Source: Xanthoparmelia taractica
Lineage: Eukaryota > Ascomycota > Lecanoromycetes > Lecanorales > Parmeliaceae
Assembly: GCA_033085395.1 (NCBI GenBank)
Contig: JANQBS010000164.1
Span: 1 to 64,000, forward strand
Reading direction: 5' to 3'
DNA: 64,000 nt
Every line of letters starts with the position of its first letter. The stretch's first letter is position 1. Shown here one piece after another: positions 29,783-40,354 of this stretch. A model generated the notes under the pieces. The model was not told the DNA's origin and searched no databases. It saw only the letters and a program-made list of their open reading frames with translations. The position numbers and the translations under genes were made by a program.

Positions 29783-32303
29783 ATGGAATCGATATCACGA
29801 ATATCATCCATGCTAGACACAGGTTTGGATCATTGACTCAATCATTCCAGCAGGGCTGATTTTGATCTCAGCACGTGAGTTAACGTTGGAGGCAGCACAG
29901 ACTGCTGGTTCTGCAAGGACTGTCAATTCTCGCCGTTCAAACACGGATCTGCCCTTTGCTCAGACAAAGAAGCTGTTGGACAGCCGCAATGATAGAGAGA
30001 TCTTGGAAGGCCTGCGGAAGGTCATCAGCGTATGATCTTTCGCCAACTCTAGACCAAGATGTTCTTCTCTGATAATGGTAGTACAGATGATGTACCGTTC
30101 CAAACCCTGTCTTCCTTTCTTTTCAGCAGTAGTCAAAAATGTTGCCAGTGCAAATATTGAGATCAAAAAGCTTGTTTATATCTATCTCCTGCATTATGCA
30201 GAGTCAGAACCGGATCTGGCCTTGCTCTCCATTAACACCATACAGAAATCTCTTAGTGACCAGAGCCCACAAGTTCGTGCAATGGCACTGCGAGTCATGT
30301 CAGGTATCAAGGTACCTGTCATCAGCCAGATAGTGTCTCTCGGGATTAAAAAGGGCTGTGCGGATATGAGTCCCATTGTGCGCAAGGCCGCTGCTCTGGC
30401 AATACCAAAGTGCTACAGATTGGATCCCAATACTTCACCCCAGCTCTTGGATTACCTATCGAATTTACTTGGAGACAAGCAATACTATGTGGTAGGACCT
30501 GCAGTCACTGCATTCCTAGAAGTTTGCCCGGACCGTATAGATCTCGTTCACAAGCATTACAGAGGACTCGTCAAGAAGCTGGTTGATATGGACGAGTGGG
30601 GTCAACTTGCCACTTTGAGGCTTCTGACATTTTACGCACGCAAGTGCTTCCCCATGCGAAGACAGAAGGTGAAAAAGAATAACAGCAAAGGGTTCTACGA
30701 GGACGAGGGCAGCGATCAAGAAGACGACGGTTCCAGGGAGGAGGTTCAAGTGCTGGACCCTGACCTAGAGCTTTTTCTTAAAGCCTGTAAGGCACTACTG
30801 TCCAGTCGGAACTCTGCAGTCATTGTATCCACGGCTCGCTGCTTCCTCCATCTCGGTACATCTGAGTATATTGACGCTGCTATTGGACCCCTGGTGGCTT
30901 TGTTGAGAAGCCCACAGGATATTCAGCATGTCGTAATGAATGATATTGTTGCTGTCTGCCTCGTCCGCCCCCAGTCATTTGTTAGATACGTGGGCCACTT
31001 CCTGGTGCGAGTCACAGATTCTCCAGCTATCTCACGCCTGAAGTTCGAGATACTGACCTTAACATTTCCGCACTGCGAGCCACACATAAGAGAGATGATC
31101 CTCAGCGAGTTAGAGCATTTCACGCGAGCTGCAGATGCTGCATTGGTACGGGAGAGCGTGCGGGCTATTGGACGATGTGCCCAAGTTGAGAGCACGGCTT
31201 CGACCCGATGCTTACGGCTTCTGCTAAGCCAGCTGTCCAGCCAAGACGGGAACCTTGTGGCTGAATCACTGACGGTGATACGTCATATGATCCAGCAAAA
31301 TCCCCAAGCGCATGTGCAGACAGTGATCAGGCTGGCGAAGAATCTAGACACCACGACAAATCCTGAAGCCAGAGCGACCATCATCTGGCTTGTTGGCGAG
31401 TTTTCGGGCTTACCAGAAGAAGAAAACATCGCGCCCGACGTCCTCCGCATCCTCGCCAAAGGCTTCGCCGACGAATCTGAACCAGCCAAGTTGCAAATTG
31501 TCCTCCTGGCCGCCAAGGTCTATCTACACTACCTTATTCGTACCGCTCCCGCTGTATCAGAAGGAGCACCAGATGCTCCATCCACACAAGATTCCGATGT
31601 CGCTTCACCTCCCATCTCAGTCACACCTGAAGAGAATGGCTGGCAAGACCCTCAACCGCCGCTCTCATCCGACCAGCCGGTACCAGGACCAGAGCAAGAC
31701 TCCACCCATCCCATCCCTCTCCTTTGGACCTACATCTTGCACCTAACCCGCTACGACGTCTCCTACGACCTTCGAGATCGCGCTCGTCTCTATCGTGCTC
31801 TCCTATCCAATCCCAAATCCACGCAACTAGCTTCCCTACTCTTGCTCGCCCCCAAGCCTGTCCCACACACGCCGTCTCCGTCTGAAAACCGAAAGGGACT
31901 GCTGATCGGCTCAAGCCGTCTTGTCATTGGCGTCGCAGCAGCTGGTGCAGATGGTATGATGGGATATGAGGGCTTGCCTGAGTGGGTTAAGGAAGGAGAG
32001 GAGCCGGATGCTAAGTTGAGGAATGAGGGTTCGGCGAAGGATCTTTATGGGGAGAAGGATGTGCCGGCTGCAAGGGAACTGGATAGGGCGGTTGAGAAGA
32101 AAGGGTTGGGGAAAATTGGGGTTGGAGGGGCAAAGGATAAGACGTTGGATGATTGGCTGGCTGAGGAGGAGGAGGAGGAAAGTGAAGAAGGGAGTACGGA
32201 AGAGGAAACGGAGAGTGGGAGTGAGGAAGAGAGTAGCGGGGAGGAAGAGAGTGAGGGTGAGAGTGAGGGGGATGAGGAGGTGGACAGGTTGGTCAGGCAA
32301 TAG
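29783..32303 (+). CDS. APL6: AP-3 adaptor complex subunit beta
   Basis: Three exons: 29783-29822, 29872-30029 and 30087-32303 (introns 49 and 57 bp; the junction VIS/MMYRSKPCLPFFSAVVKNVAS matches the family). The product is 804 residues. It is the large beta subunit of the AP-3 coat, which sorts cargo from Golgi/endosomes to the vacuole. The N-terminus MESISRISSML is family-typical. The adaptin HEAT-repeat trunk follows (IEIKKLVYIYLLHYAE, DLALLSINTIQKSLSD, VRAMALRVMSGI). An acidic insert interrupts it near residue 215 (EDEGSDQEDDGSREE). The C-terminus ends in a long Glu/Ser hinge (EEEEESEEGSTEEETESGSEEESS) where casein-kinase-type phosphorylation is likely. As in other fungi, the ear domain of animal beta-3 is missing or very short. 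Confidence 0.92.
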
Positions 32304-32777
32304 CGTTGCCGTCCTGGATAGGTCTAATATGTCGCTGTCTATCTTTGCGAATAGCATCATGTCTTTGAGCAAGTGACATGCTCCATTTGCTCACTCTAAT
32401 TGATAGTTCCCTCTTGATATGGGGATGCTAGACTCATTTCCGAGATAGTTGGCGTCTAGATAGCACCGACTAAGAAATGGCGGAATCTGGTCCAAAGTTC
32501 GGGGTCCTGCCGCGGGTAGATAGCAGTAGCACTGTTATACATGTTTTCTGACTTGAATTTATTTTGGATGGAAGAATATGGCAATGAAGGAGACGTCTGG
32601 GATTCATCATTGGCGAGATAGTAGCTATAGGATTACTGGGATTTTCTCCTTTCTCTCTCTCTCTCTCTCTCATCAAGTCATGTCTGAAAGATGCCACCTG
32701 TCGATCGAAAGCGGCTCTTCTATGCGTTTTCAAATTTGCCATTACCTTATGCTCATAGGTACGATTCAACCATGCTC
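32304..32777. other. Convergent 3' region
   Basis: 474 bases between the convergent AP-3 beta and RhoGDI genes. It holds a (CT)n microsatellite at about 32652-32670. Nothing coding. Confidence 0.6.
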
Positions 32778-33813
32778 TCATTTCCAGTCCTTCGTAATGT
32801 CGAATGACCATTCAAACTTCAGATAATCGTGGCCGTCGTCGTCGGCGAATTTCGACACAGCCTCGTAGTGGCCTCTGGCTAACATGCCTGTTGGCGCCTC
32901 ATCTGGCTCGACTGGAAGGAGGAAATGTTAGATGGGATGCGCCAGATGGTTAGTGCGGAGACTTACACTTCTTCTCATACACAGGCTTCTCTTGCGTATT
33001 CGGCGCGAACGAGCCCTGTCAAATAAATTAGCTCTTCGCATTCCTTTGGTCCCATAAAAAGAACAAAGAACACTAACAATCATCTCCTCATTCTTGGCCA
33101 CCCTAATGCCTTTCCTCTTAGTAACTTGCAAATACTTGAGTCCGCTCAGCACATCATGTTGCACGACAAAGTTGGCCTTCATGCGGAACTTGGCTCCTTC
33201 CTTGATGGTGAAAGGTTTCGATTTGAGCGCTTCGACGGAACCTGGGGCGGTCAGATCAATGGTGATGTCGGGACGCCCTTCGACTTCGAGAGCGAGCGAT
33301 TTGATGACGCAGCGACGTTGATCTTTGGGGTCCACGTGGATGGGCGGGGATGAGGAAATGCCAAGAGAGGCCTTCCAGCGGTTGAGGGATTCATCGTTTT
33401 GGTCTGATAGGGCCGATGTTAGGTCATATGTTCTATTATCTAGTGCAAGTTATTGCGAAAAGATGGAGGGACGCTTGCAAGAGAAGAGAGGTGGAGTATG
33501 TTTGCGGGAGATCTCCCATATGGATCCGGCAAAGAGGTCCTCGACATCATAGTAACATAATTGGCATCTCTTCAAGGGCATGAGATTATCCAACATGATA
33601 TAGAGGTCCTGTGCAGACTTGATTCTTCTTAGGGAAGGCATTGTGGGCTACGGAAGTTGATTGCGGATGTGAGAGCGGATGAAGGTCTGTCGTTCGAAAA
33701 CTTAGCTTCATGCACTCACCGAGCTTTGCATATTCTTCAACCGTCTTTTTCTCTCCGACCTTGAAACCTTCAGTCGTAGAGGCCTGGAGGTCATCTTCGC
33801 CTTGGGTAGCCAT
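32778..33813 (-). CDS. RDI1: Rho GDP-dissociation inhibitor
   Basis: Four exons on the minus strand: 33813-33720, 33403-33078, 33015-32967 and 32911-32778, giving 200 residues. RhoGDI extracts prenylated Rho/Cdc42 GTPases from membranes and keeps them inactive in the cytosol. The regulatory arm GFKVGEKKTVEEYAKL is in exon 1, and ESLNRWKASLGI opens exon 2. The immunoglobulin-like domain follows, with FTIKEGAKFRMKANFVVQHDVLSGLKYLQVTKRKGI, then GSFAPNTQEKPVYEKKFEPDEAPTGMLARGHYEA and a final FEWSFDITKDWK. Splice signals are GT-AG throughout. The first intron is long for this genome (316 bp) and contains a chance open frame. Size and motifs are complete. Confidence 0.92.
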
Positions 33814-34451
33814 ATTGTAAAGACTGGGAAAATGTCAAGTGAGGGAGTGTTGTTGAATTTGCTCAATCATGTGGTTTAGGCAGGCAGCTTGACATGAAAA
33901 GATTCAAGTTCAGCCTGTGAAGAATATTGGGTGGGGGGTGTTCGCTTCACTGAATCCACCAATCCACACATTGGCCACGTATTCCGCTCTCGGCGTATCT
34001 TGAAACACAACACCAAAGACCTCGATAACAACAACATATTCCGTACTACAATAATCAGTATCATCCTCAGTTGCATCTCATATCCTTTCAACATCTCATG
34101 TGAGCTCGTGCCTTTTGCGACGGGTAGGAGTCTAGCCAGCCACGGATTTTTGCTTTCAGCCACACATTCCAAAAAATCCTGCCTACCCCCAGATTTGCCC
34201 CCTAGGCTAAGCCCGGCGATTCTGAACGCGGAACAACACTTCACCCGCCTTTCATTTTCCATCCATAATTCATATACAGCATCCACCGCGACAGCATTAT
34301 ATCAAGCGCGCCATTATTGTGTACGACCACCACGCGATCAGTCAATTGACAACCCTCACTTATTCGACGCGCTTGGCACCCGCCCGAAAGCTTACCGTCG
34401 ACGTCAGTATATCGTCACAACACCGACTGGAATCTTGGAGATACAGACGCA
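33814..34451. other. Divergent promoter region
   Basis: 638 bases between the divergent RhoGDI and Bqt4 genes. A 179-codon plus-strand frame (33931-34470) covers most of it but overlaps the Bqt4 start in another frame and has no recognisable content, so I read this as promoter and 5' leader DNA. Confidence 0.5.
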
Positions 34452-35925
34452 ATGTCGAGTCTTCAGATGAATGGGACCTCCGAGCGAGCATTGCCAAGCA
34501 AGCGCAATCCTCTTCTTGCGCCTGAGAAAACACAACCCCGTACGATTCCACCCAAGTTACAGATCCGCCTTCGCTGCTAACCCGCTCCAAAATAGACAGC
34601 GAGCTCATCGCGAAGCGCAGGCTAGGACAGACGAATCTTGCTGTAAAGCCTGGACAAGTTGGAACCTCAAATGCTACAAAGCCGGAAAATCTCGGACCCT
34701 TTGACTACGCACACCTCCGCGCCCCACTACCACGTAATCTGAAAGGGTCCGAGATATTCGCACCTCATCAAAATCAACCAACGCCCGAGGTCTACTTCCT
34801 CATGGTACGTGTGTCTGGGTTGCCCTTGCATCATAAAACTTGATCACTGATGATGTCATGGTACCTCTAGAGACGTAGCACCGATGGCTATGTGAGTGCG
34901 ACGGGAATGTTTAAGGCTGCTTTCCCCTGGGCAAAGCATGCCGAGGAGAATGCAGAACGCGACTATGTCAAGAGCCTGCCGTCGACTGCACAGGACGAGG
35001 TCGCAGGCAATGTTTGGGTCTCTGAGCTATACGGTGCGCTGCTACGATAGACTTTGCAAGATGAGCGACTGACAGTATTTCAGCGATTGAGCTTGCACAA
35101 GACTATGGAATAGTACCATGGATTCATGCTCTCCTAGACGAAGCCCCAATCCCTCCAGGCACAGACGACCCAACCATGAAGGCCATCTCCCCCCCACCGA
35201 AATTCACGTTTACGACTAATCAGATGAGTTTCCTACCCCCTCCGAATGGAGTCAATGCTCGCGCCTCAACACCAAAATCCAGAGGCAGGCCCAGGGGGGC
35301 ATCTCCTGCGAAGAACGGTAGTCCCTCCAAACAGAGTACAAAGAAACCTAGAGCAACAAAGGCCGCGAAAGAGGCAGACGCCGCATCTGCGCGTGAGGCC
35401 AGTGCGTCTCTACAAGCTACGCTGGATCATACGACGCCTGACGGTCCGTCCGCGGCAGAGCCGGCATCAGAGGACGGCGAGAAAGTCAAAATCCATGTCG
35501 ATTCGAGTGTTGAGATCAAGGGTGACACGGAGAGAGGAGAGACCACCACTGTTAAGATTGAGATGCCCAGAGGAGTTCCAGAATTACCGTTGCCAGAACG
35601 TCCGGAGGAGATGATTGAGACAGCGAGGAAAATGGTAGCGGAGGCCAGGAAGGCGGACGGAGAGGGCAGTTCCTCAAAAGGGAAACGAAAGGCAGAGGAG
35701 ATGGACGAGGATTCTGATGAATCGGCAGAGAATGAAGCTCAGCCCGCAAAGAAAGTCAGGCTCTTGGGGGAGGAATTGAAGAAGGAACAAGTGCGGAACC
35801 GAGCTTTGCTCGGAGTTGTGGCAACATTGATGGTCGGGTATGTGCACATCAAGATTGCTCGTCTGAGATTGAATGTTGCTGATATCAGAGATAGGGCTAT
35901 AATCCCCCTTGTGCTGCCCAGTTGA
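34452..35925 (+). CDS. bqt4: Bqt4-type inner nuclear membrane protein (KilA-N/APSES-like domain)
   Basis: Exons 34452-34539, 34596-34804, 34871-35033 and 35084-35925 encode 433 residues; all introns are GT-AG, 50-66 bp. Bqt4 anchors telomeres to the nuclear envelope and stabilises other bouquet proteins in fission yeast; the role here is inferred from that. The N-terminal part has the family phrase KRRLGQTNLAVKPGQVGTSNATKPENLG. The APSES/KilA-N-like fold spans about residues 70-180 (VYFLMRRSTDGYVSATGMFKAAFPWAKHAEE..., VAGNVWVSELYAIELAQDYGIVPWI). A long disordered, Pro/Ala/Lys-rich region with RGRPRGASPAK and nuclear-localisation-like KGKRKAEE and PAKKVR follows. A single hydrophobic helix (ALLGVVATLMVGYVHI, about 394-410) near the C-terminus would insert in the inner nuclear membrane. 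Confidence 0.85.
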
Positions 35926-36761
35926 GATGATCAGCCTGGATAGATGGCCCATTGGTGGAAGCCAGCTTATTCGTATTGACAAGACTCGAGCATCGAGTGC
36001 CTACAGGCGTCGTGAAAGTGCTTTCTCCTTCTCATCATACCCTCTTGTACGTTCTACACTGTCAAATATGTTGTATGGCAGGCGTTGGAGGAGCTCTCTT
36101 GTAGGACGTGAGATCTTCAACTTTTCTCTAGTTGTTAGAAGGTGAAAGTAATATTGCGAAAATGTGTAGCGTGCATGAAAGGAAGTGACTTGTGATTCCT
36201 CACTTTAAACTTTTGTTGTGTATATCATTCTCCAATGATGGTGAAGGGGCAGGCAAGTACAGGCACGTGATAGGGTCCAATTGACCCCGCGGCGGCTTTT
36301 TTTGGCCCCTACTGTTTTAAGGGTCTCAGGGTCTTCTGAACCGAACCCCCACCCGAGGAACCCTTGCACCCACCAGCACTACTATTAATCCCACTGCCCA
36401 CAAGTATCCTATTAATGTCGCGATTCAACACTCCAATAGTAGTGTCTCCCGCTTCACATGCCTGTACAATATAGCGATGCACTTGATATGCGGGAGAAGT
36501 CAGCATCCTTATTCTTTTCTCGCCGCCCATTGGCTAATCAGGACCTCGCCCAACTGCGCTATCCCCACCAACCGAGGGATAAGTGGAACTCAAAGCAAAC
36601 ACTCGCATGGACGACCCCTCGAACGCTCTCAAAGTCTCTGCACACACAACCTGGAGAGATTCCCCAGCTTTCGAGCACTCTCAAGTTTTCACATCTTCAT
36701 CTCCACCATTTCACTTTGTCCTTCATTACCACCATCTAATTCCATTCTCTAATCGGTCAAG
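35926..36761. other. Intergenic
   Basis: 836 bases between two plus-strand genes: the 3' end of Bqt4 and the promoter of the dehydrogenase. No coding signal is supported. The stretch before 36761 is CT-rich, typical of a fungal 5' leader. Confidence 0.5.
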
Positions 36762-38176
36762 ATGAGCGCAACCGTCTCTATTCGATTCTCTCCCTCTCGT
36801 CTCTGCATGCTGAGCCATAGCCCCTCTACACCTTCACTGTCCTCCATAACAAGACGTTCCTTCGCTTCCACATCCTCAAACCTAGCAACATGGGGAGTCA
36901 TAGGTCTTGGACGAATGGGTGAGCTTCACGCCTCCTTATCGCGCGTGGAAGCCCTACCATGTCCTCGACAGCGTGCCCCAGTCGAAGAATGAACCGTGCT
37001 TACAAATGGCTGCGTGCTTTTCTCAGGGTACCCAATGGCCAAAAATTTACGTGCAAAGATCCCCGCGAGCGATAGCTTGATCATATATGACCGCAACAAG
37101 GATGCTACGGCCAATTTCATACAAGAAGTCGGCATTGCGAGGGAAAATTCAATGTCCAACAACGAAATGGGCCTTATGGGCATCGAGATTGCAAGCTCGC
37201 CCAGAGCAGTGGCGGAGAAAGCTGTAGGTTTCTTATATCTTGCCATAATCAAGTGTTTCCCTTATGATGAGCATGTTCCAATCTCAATGATCTAAGTTGG
37301 TGGCTCGCATCATGCAGCCCTTTCCCTGATTCGAATTCCACATCAAAGCCAATCCTCTGACATCTTCAATCCCACCCTCTCTTCGCAAGAACCCAACCCA
37401 CATTGCCAACCGCTCACAAAACCGCGCAGGAAGTCACAGTCACCGTCCTCCCCGAGCCCTCCCACGTTAAAAACGTATTCCACAACATCCTCAACCCGCC
37501 TCTCCCACCGCTCCCATCCTCCTCCCCCGCCTCCGAACGCCTCTTCATAGACTGCTCGACCATCGACCCCACCTCCTCCCGCGAAGTCGCCAACGCCGTC
37601 CACTGCACCGCCCAAGGCCGCTTCGTCGACGCCCCCATGTCCGGCGGCGTCGTCGGCGCCCGCGCCGCCACCCTAACCTTCATGCTCGGCGCCAGCACCA
37701 GAAGCGGAGGGCTAGTGAAGCGAGTCACGCCCATTTTGGCGCTCATGGGCAGCAAAGTACTCCACCTGGGCGGCCAAGGCGCAGGCCTCTCGGGAAAACT
37801 AGCAAACAATTACCTCCTCGCCGTCTCCAACATCGCGACCGCCGAAGCCATGAACCTGGGTCTGCGATGGGGTCTCGATCCGCATGTCCTGGGCCAACTG
37901 ATCAACGGGAGCAGCGGCCGCTGTTGGAGCAGCGAGGTTAATAACCCCGTCCCTGGCATCAGCCCCGGTGCGCCGGCGGAGAAAGATTATGAAGGTGGTT
38001 TCGGGGTGGAGTTGATGAAGAAGGATTTGAGGCTTGCGATGGAGGAGGCGAGGAGGGTGGGCGCCAAGGTGGAGATGGGGGAGAGGGCGGGGGATGTGTA
38101 TGAGGATGTTGAGGCGTCATTTAAGGGGAAGGATTTCAGCGTTGTTTATAAATTTTTGGGGGGGAAGACGGTGTAG
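36762..38176 (+). CDS. 3-hydroxyisobutyrate dehydrogenase-like protein, mitochondrial
   Basis: Exons 36762-36918, 37027-37223 and 37430-38176 give 366 residues. The enzyme family oxidises 3-hydroxyisobutyrate to methylmalonate semialdehyde with NAD+ in valine breakdown. Residues 1-40 are Ser/Arg-rich with RRSFAST, a typical mitochondrial presequence. The NAD motif VIGLGRMGYPMAKNL spans exons 1 and 2 (residues 46-60). The substrate motif is FIDCSTIDPTSSREVA and the second loop is DAPMSGGVVGARAATLTFMLG. The catalytic lysine lies in GLSGKLANNYLLAVSNIATAEAMNLG. The C-terminus has the family FGVELMKKDLRLAMEEA. The second intron is long (206 bp). The GC-rich codons of exon 3 differ from exon 1, but the frame is clean. 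Other beta-hydroxyacid dehydrogenases are possible but less likely. Confidence 0.9.
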
Positions 38177-38522
38177 GATATGGGCTTCGCTACCGGTCTC
38201 CTTTGGGTAAAAGGCTGTGATCTGAGATTTGAGATGGGATTGGGAAATGCAACTGTGAGATAGTCGGTTCCATTTTGCCTGGGCCTTTAAATGGCTTTGC
38301 GAAACCATGTAGATAGAATTGGGGGTCTATGAGTCCGTTTCTTCTTTTTGCTGGCTGTTCGAAAGAATGTAGCACTATGCTCAGTGTCGGGACAGCACAA
38401 GGCATTTGATCTATTCTTATCTACGATGCTTTTCCTGTCGATAAGTATGGTCAAGGGAGCATTTGATATACCCCCCGTACATGATGAATCCAACGCCCTG
38501 AATGCATGCAACCTTGGTATCA
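38177..38522. other. Convergent 3' region
   Basis: 346 bases between the convergent dehydrogenase and phosphatase genes. No feature recognised. Confidence 0.6.
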
Positions 38523-39629
38523 TTAGAGGAAATACTCCACCACAACGCCCTGTCCGTCCTGGCTCGGCTGGTTCTGCTGCTCCCCTCTATGCAGATCGTT
38601 CTCCGGCGCGGCATCAAAGACATTGAAGAACCTCTCCCCCTGATCGCTAACCTCGAGCACGCTCGCCATGTTCCCACATCTATAGCAGTAATTCGGCGCG
38701 CTCCAGACCGTGCTCAGCCGATCGTCGTAGAGCACCTGATACCCTTCTTGACAGAGCTGGTGCGCGCGGAGGATGTGGTTCATTTTGTTGACGTCCAGGA
38801 ACTTCTTGACGACTTGTGCGCCGAACGTGTAGCCTGCGCCTCGGGGCGAGAGTGAGAACTCATCTCTCTCTGGGTCCGGATCACTCCATACTAAATCTGC
38901 CATTGGGCCCTCGTGCGGGATCTCTCTGAAACGATCAATGATCTTGATCTGGTCGATGCTGTGTATGCTCGGGCTTAATCCGCCGTGGACGCAGAATATC
39001 TGGTTGTTAATCACGACTGATAGGGTGAGGAAGTCAAACATGTCGGTGAAGTAGTGCCAGACGTTGGCGTTGCCGTACTTGCGGTTGCATTCGGTGTAGA
39101 AGCCGTAGGATTGCGTTACACCGCGAGACTCGTGGTTTCCGCGTATAAGATGCACGCGGGAGGGATAGCGCAGTTTGAGGCAGACAAGGAGCGAGATTGT
39201 TTCGACGGAGAATAGACCGCGATCTACGTAGTCGCCTGGACGATAGGGAGCGTTAGCAATCTTACTGGGACTAAAGCAGCAGGGGGAGCATGCGAGCACT
39301 TCCAGTGACAGCTCACCTAAAAAAAGGTAATTTGTATCGGGACAAAAGCCTCCGATCTTGAATATCTCAATCATATCGAAAAACTGCCCGTGTATATCTC
39401 CAACCACAGTGACTGGCGCAGCGATATGTACAACATTGCTCTCCTTCATCAGAAGCTCCTTCGTTTTGGCGCATATTGCCTCTACAACAGAGTCTGCAAG
39501 TAGTTCTTTCTTGTACAGTCTTTCGATACATTCATCAAGATCAACATTTGCTAGAGCAGAAGGTCAGCAAACCGTGTCCTCAAACGAAAAGCAAGCGACG
39601 GGTAATGACATACCTGGAAGACCGGGCAT
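38523..39629 (-). CDS. PPG1: Serine/threonine protein phosphatase, PPG1 type (PP2A-like)
   Basis: Exons 39629-39614, 39550-39317 and 39235-38523 encode 320 residues. The first exon is only 16 nt (MPGLP plus one base). The catalytic motifs of the PPP family are complete: GDIHGQ, GDYVDRG (restored across the 81-bp intron), RGNHESR, and the HGGLSPSI metal ligand. The late SAPNYCYRCGN segment and the YFL C-terminus are those of PP2A-like enzymes, where the last Leu is carboxymethylated. The phrase IDRFREIPHEGPMADLVWSDPD and the FNVFDAAPEND tail point to the fungal PPG1 group, not PP4, PP6/Sit4 or PP2A. In yeast Ppg1 acts within the Far (STRIPAK-like) complex and in glycogen metabolism; function here is inferred. 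Confidence 0.87.
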
Positions 39630-40354
39630 GTCTTTGCCTCTCAACCCAAACGGGTGCTCTCAGACCGCTTCGCTATAGGGAAAGGCTTGCCTTTGATCTT
39701 GCAGTGCGGAAGCCTGCTGGGAGTTATGTCTCAAAATCATCCTGTGCTTTGATTTCCTATAGGAGACTTCATCGCACTGTGGGAAGACAAAGGTAGGGCT
39801 ACTTTTGCTGATGTACCTTGCTCATGTCAGCCGAATTTGACTTTCTGCGAGCGGGAGCTATCCAAAAAGCGTTAGCCGATCGATATACAACCTCCCAATT
39901 CGCTCTTTCCAACTTTCTTTGCAGGTTGCCTGAGCCAGCACCGCGTATCCCATGCAAGCTCCCGCAATCTTTGTGCATTTTCAAAGAAAGCATTACTTTG
40001 CAGAGTTGTGTATCAGCCAACTGCTCTTAAGTCGATGGGCAACTTAGGTTGCGCGGATATTTAGTGGCTTGTAGGACCTCTCCTTGAACTAGTCTCCGTC
40101 AAGATCCCATTCGCAGTCGGCTTTCTTCCCTTCTTTGAAACACGGTCTTGGGATGAATCTATAAAGAGCTTTTTTTCTAGAAAAATTGGTCGTCAACTTC
40201 AAAGATTACTCCCACCAGATAAGCAGCTCCTTCCATAACGCCTAGAAGGTAGTCCCAAGTTCTTAGTCTTGGTGAACGTCATTATGATCTGAGGCAGATT
40301 CCTTTTCTATTTGCCGGCGGTAGATATAAGGAGTTGGTGTAACCACTGTCGAAT
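39630..40354. other. Divergent promoter region
   Basis: 725 bases between the divergent phosphatase and zinc-knuckle genes. Short frames only. The sequence at 40140-40200 is T/C-rich, likely 5' leader of the plus-strand gene. Confidence 0.5.

Noticed and set aside
32652..32670. (CT)n tract as a promoter element
   Set aside because: It lies between convergent 3' ends, so it is best read as a plain microsatellite.
33450..33641. 63-codon ORF inside the first RhoGDI intron
   Set aside because: Joining exon 1 directly to exon 2 reproduces the family sequence without it. No motif is present.
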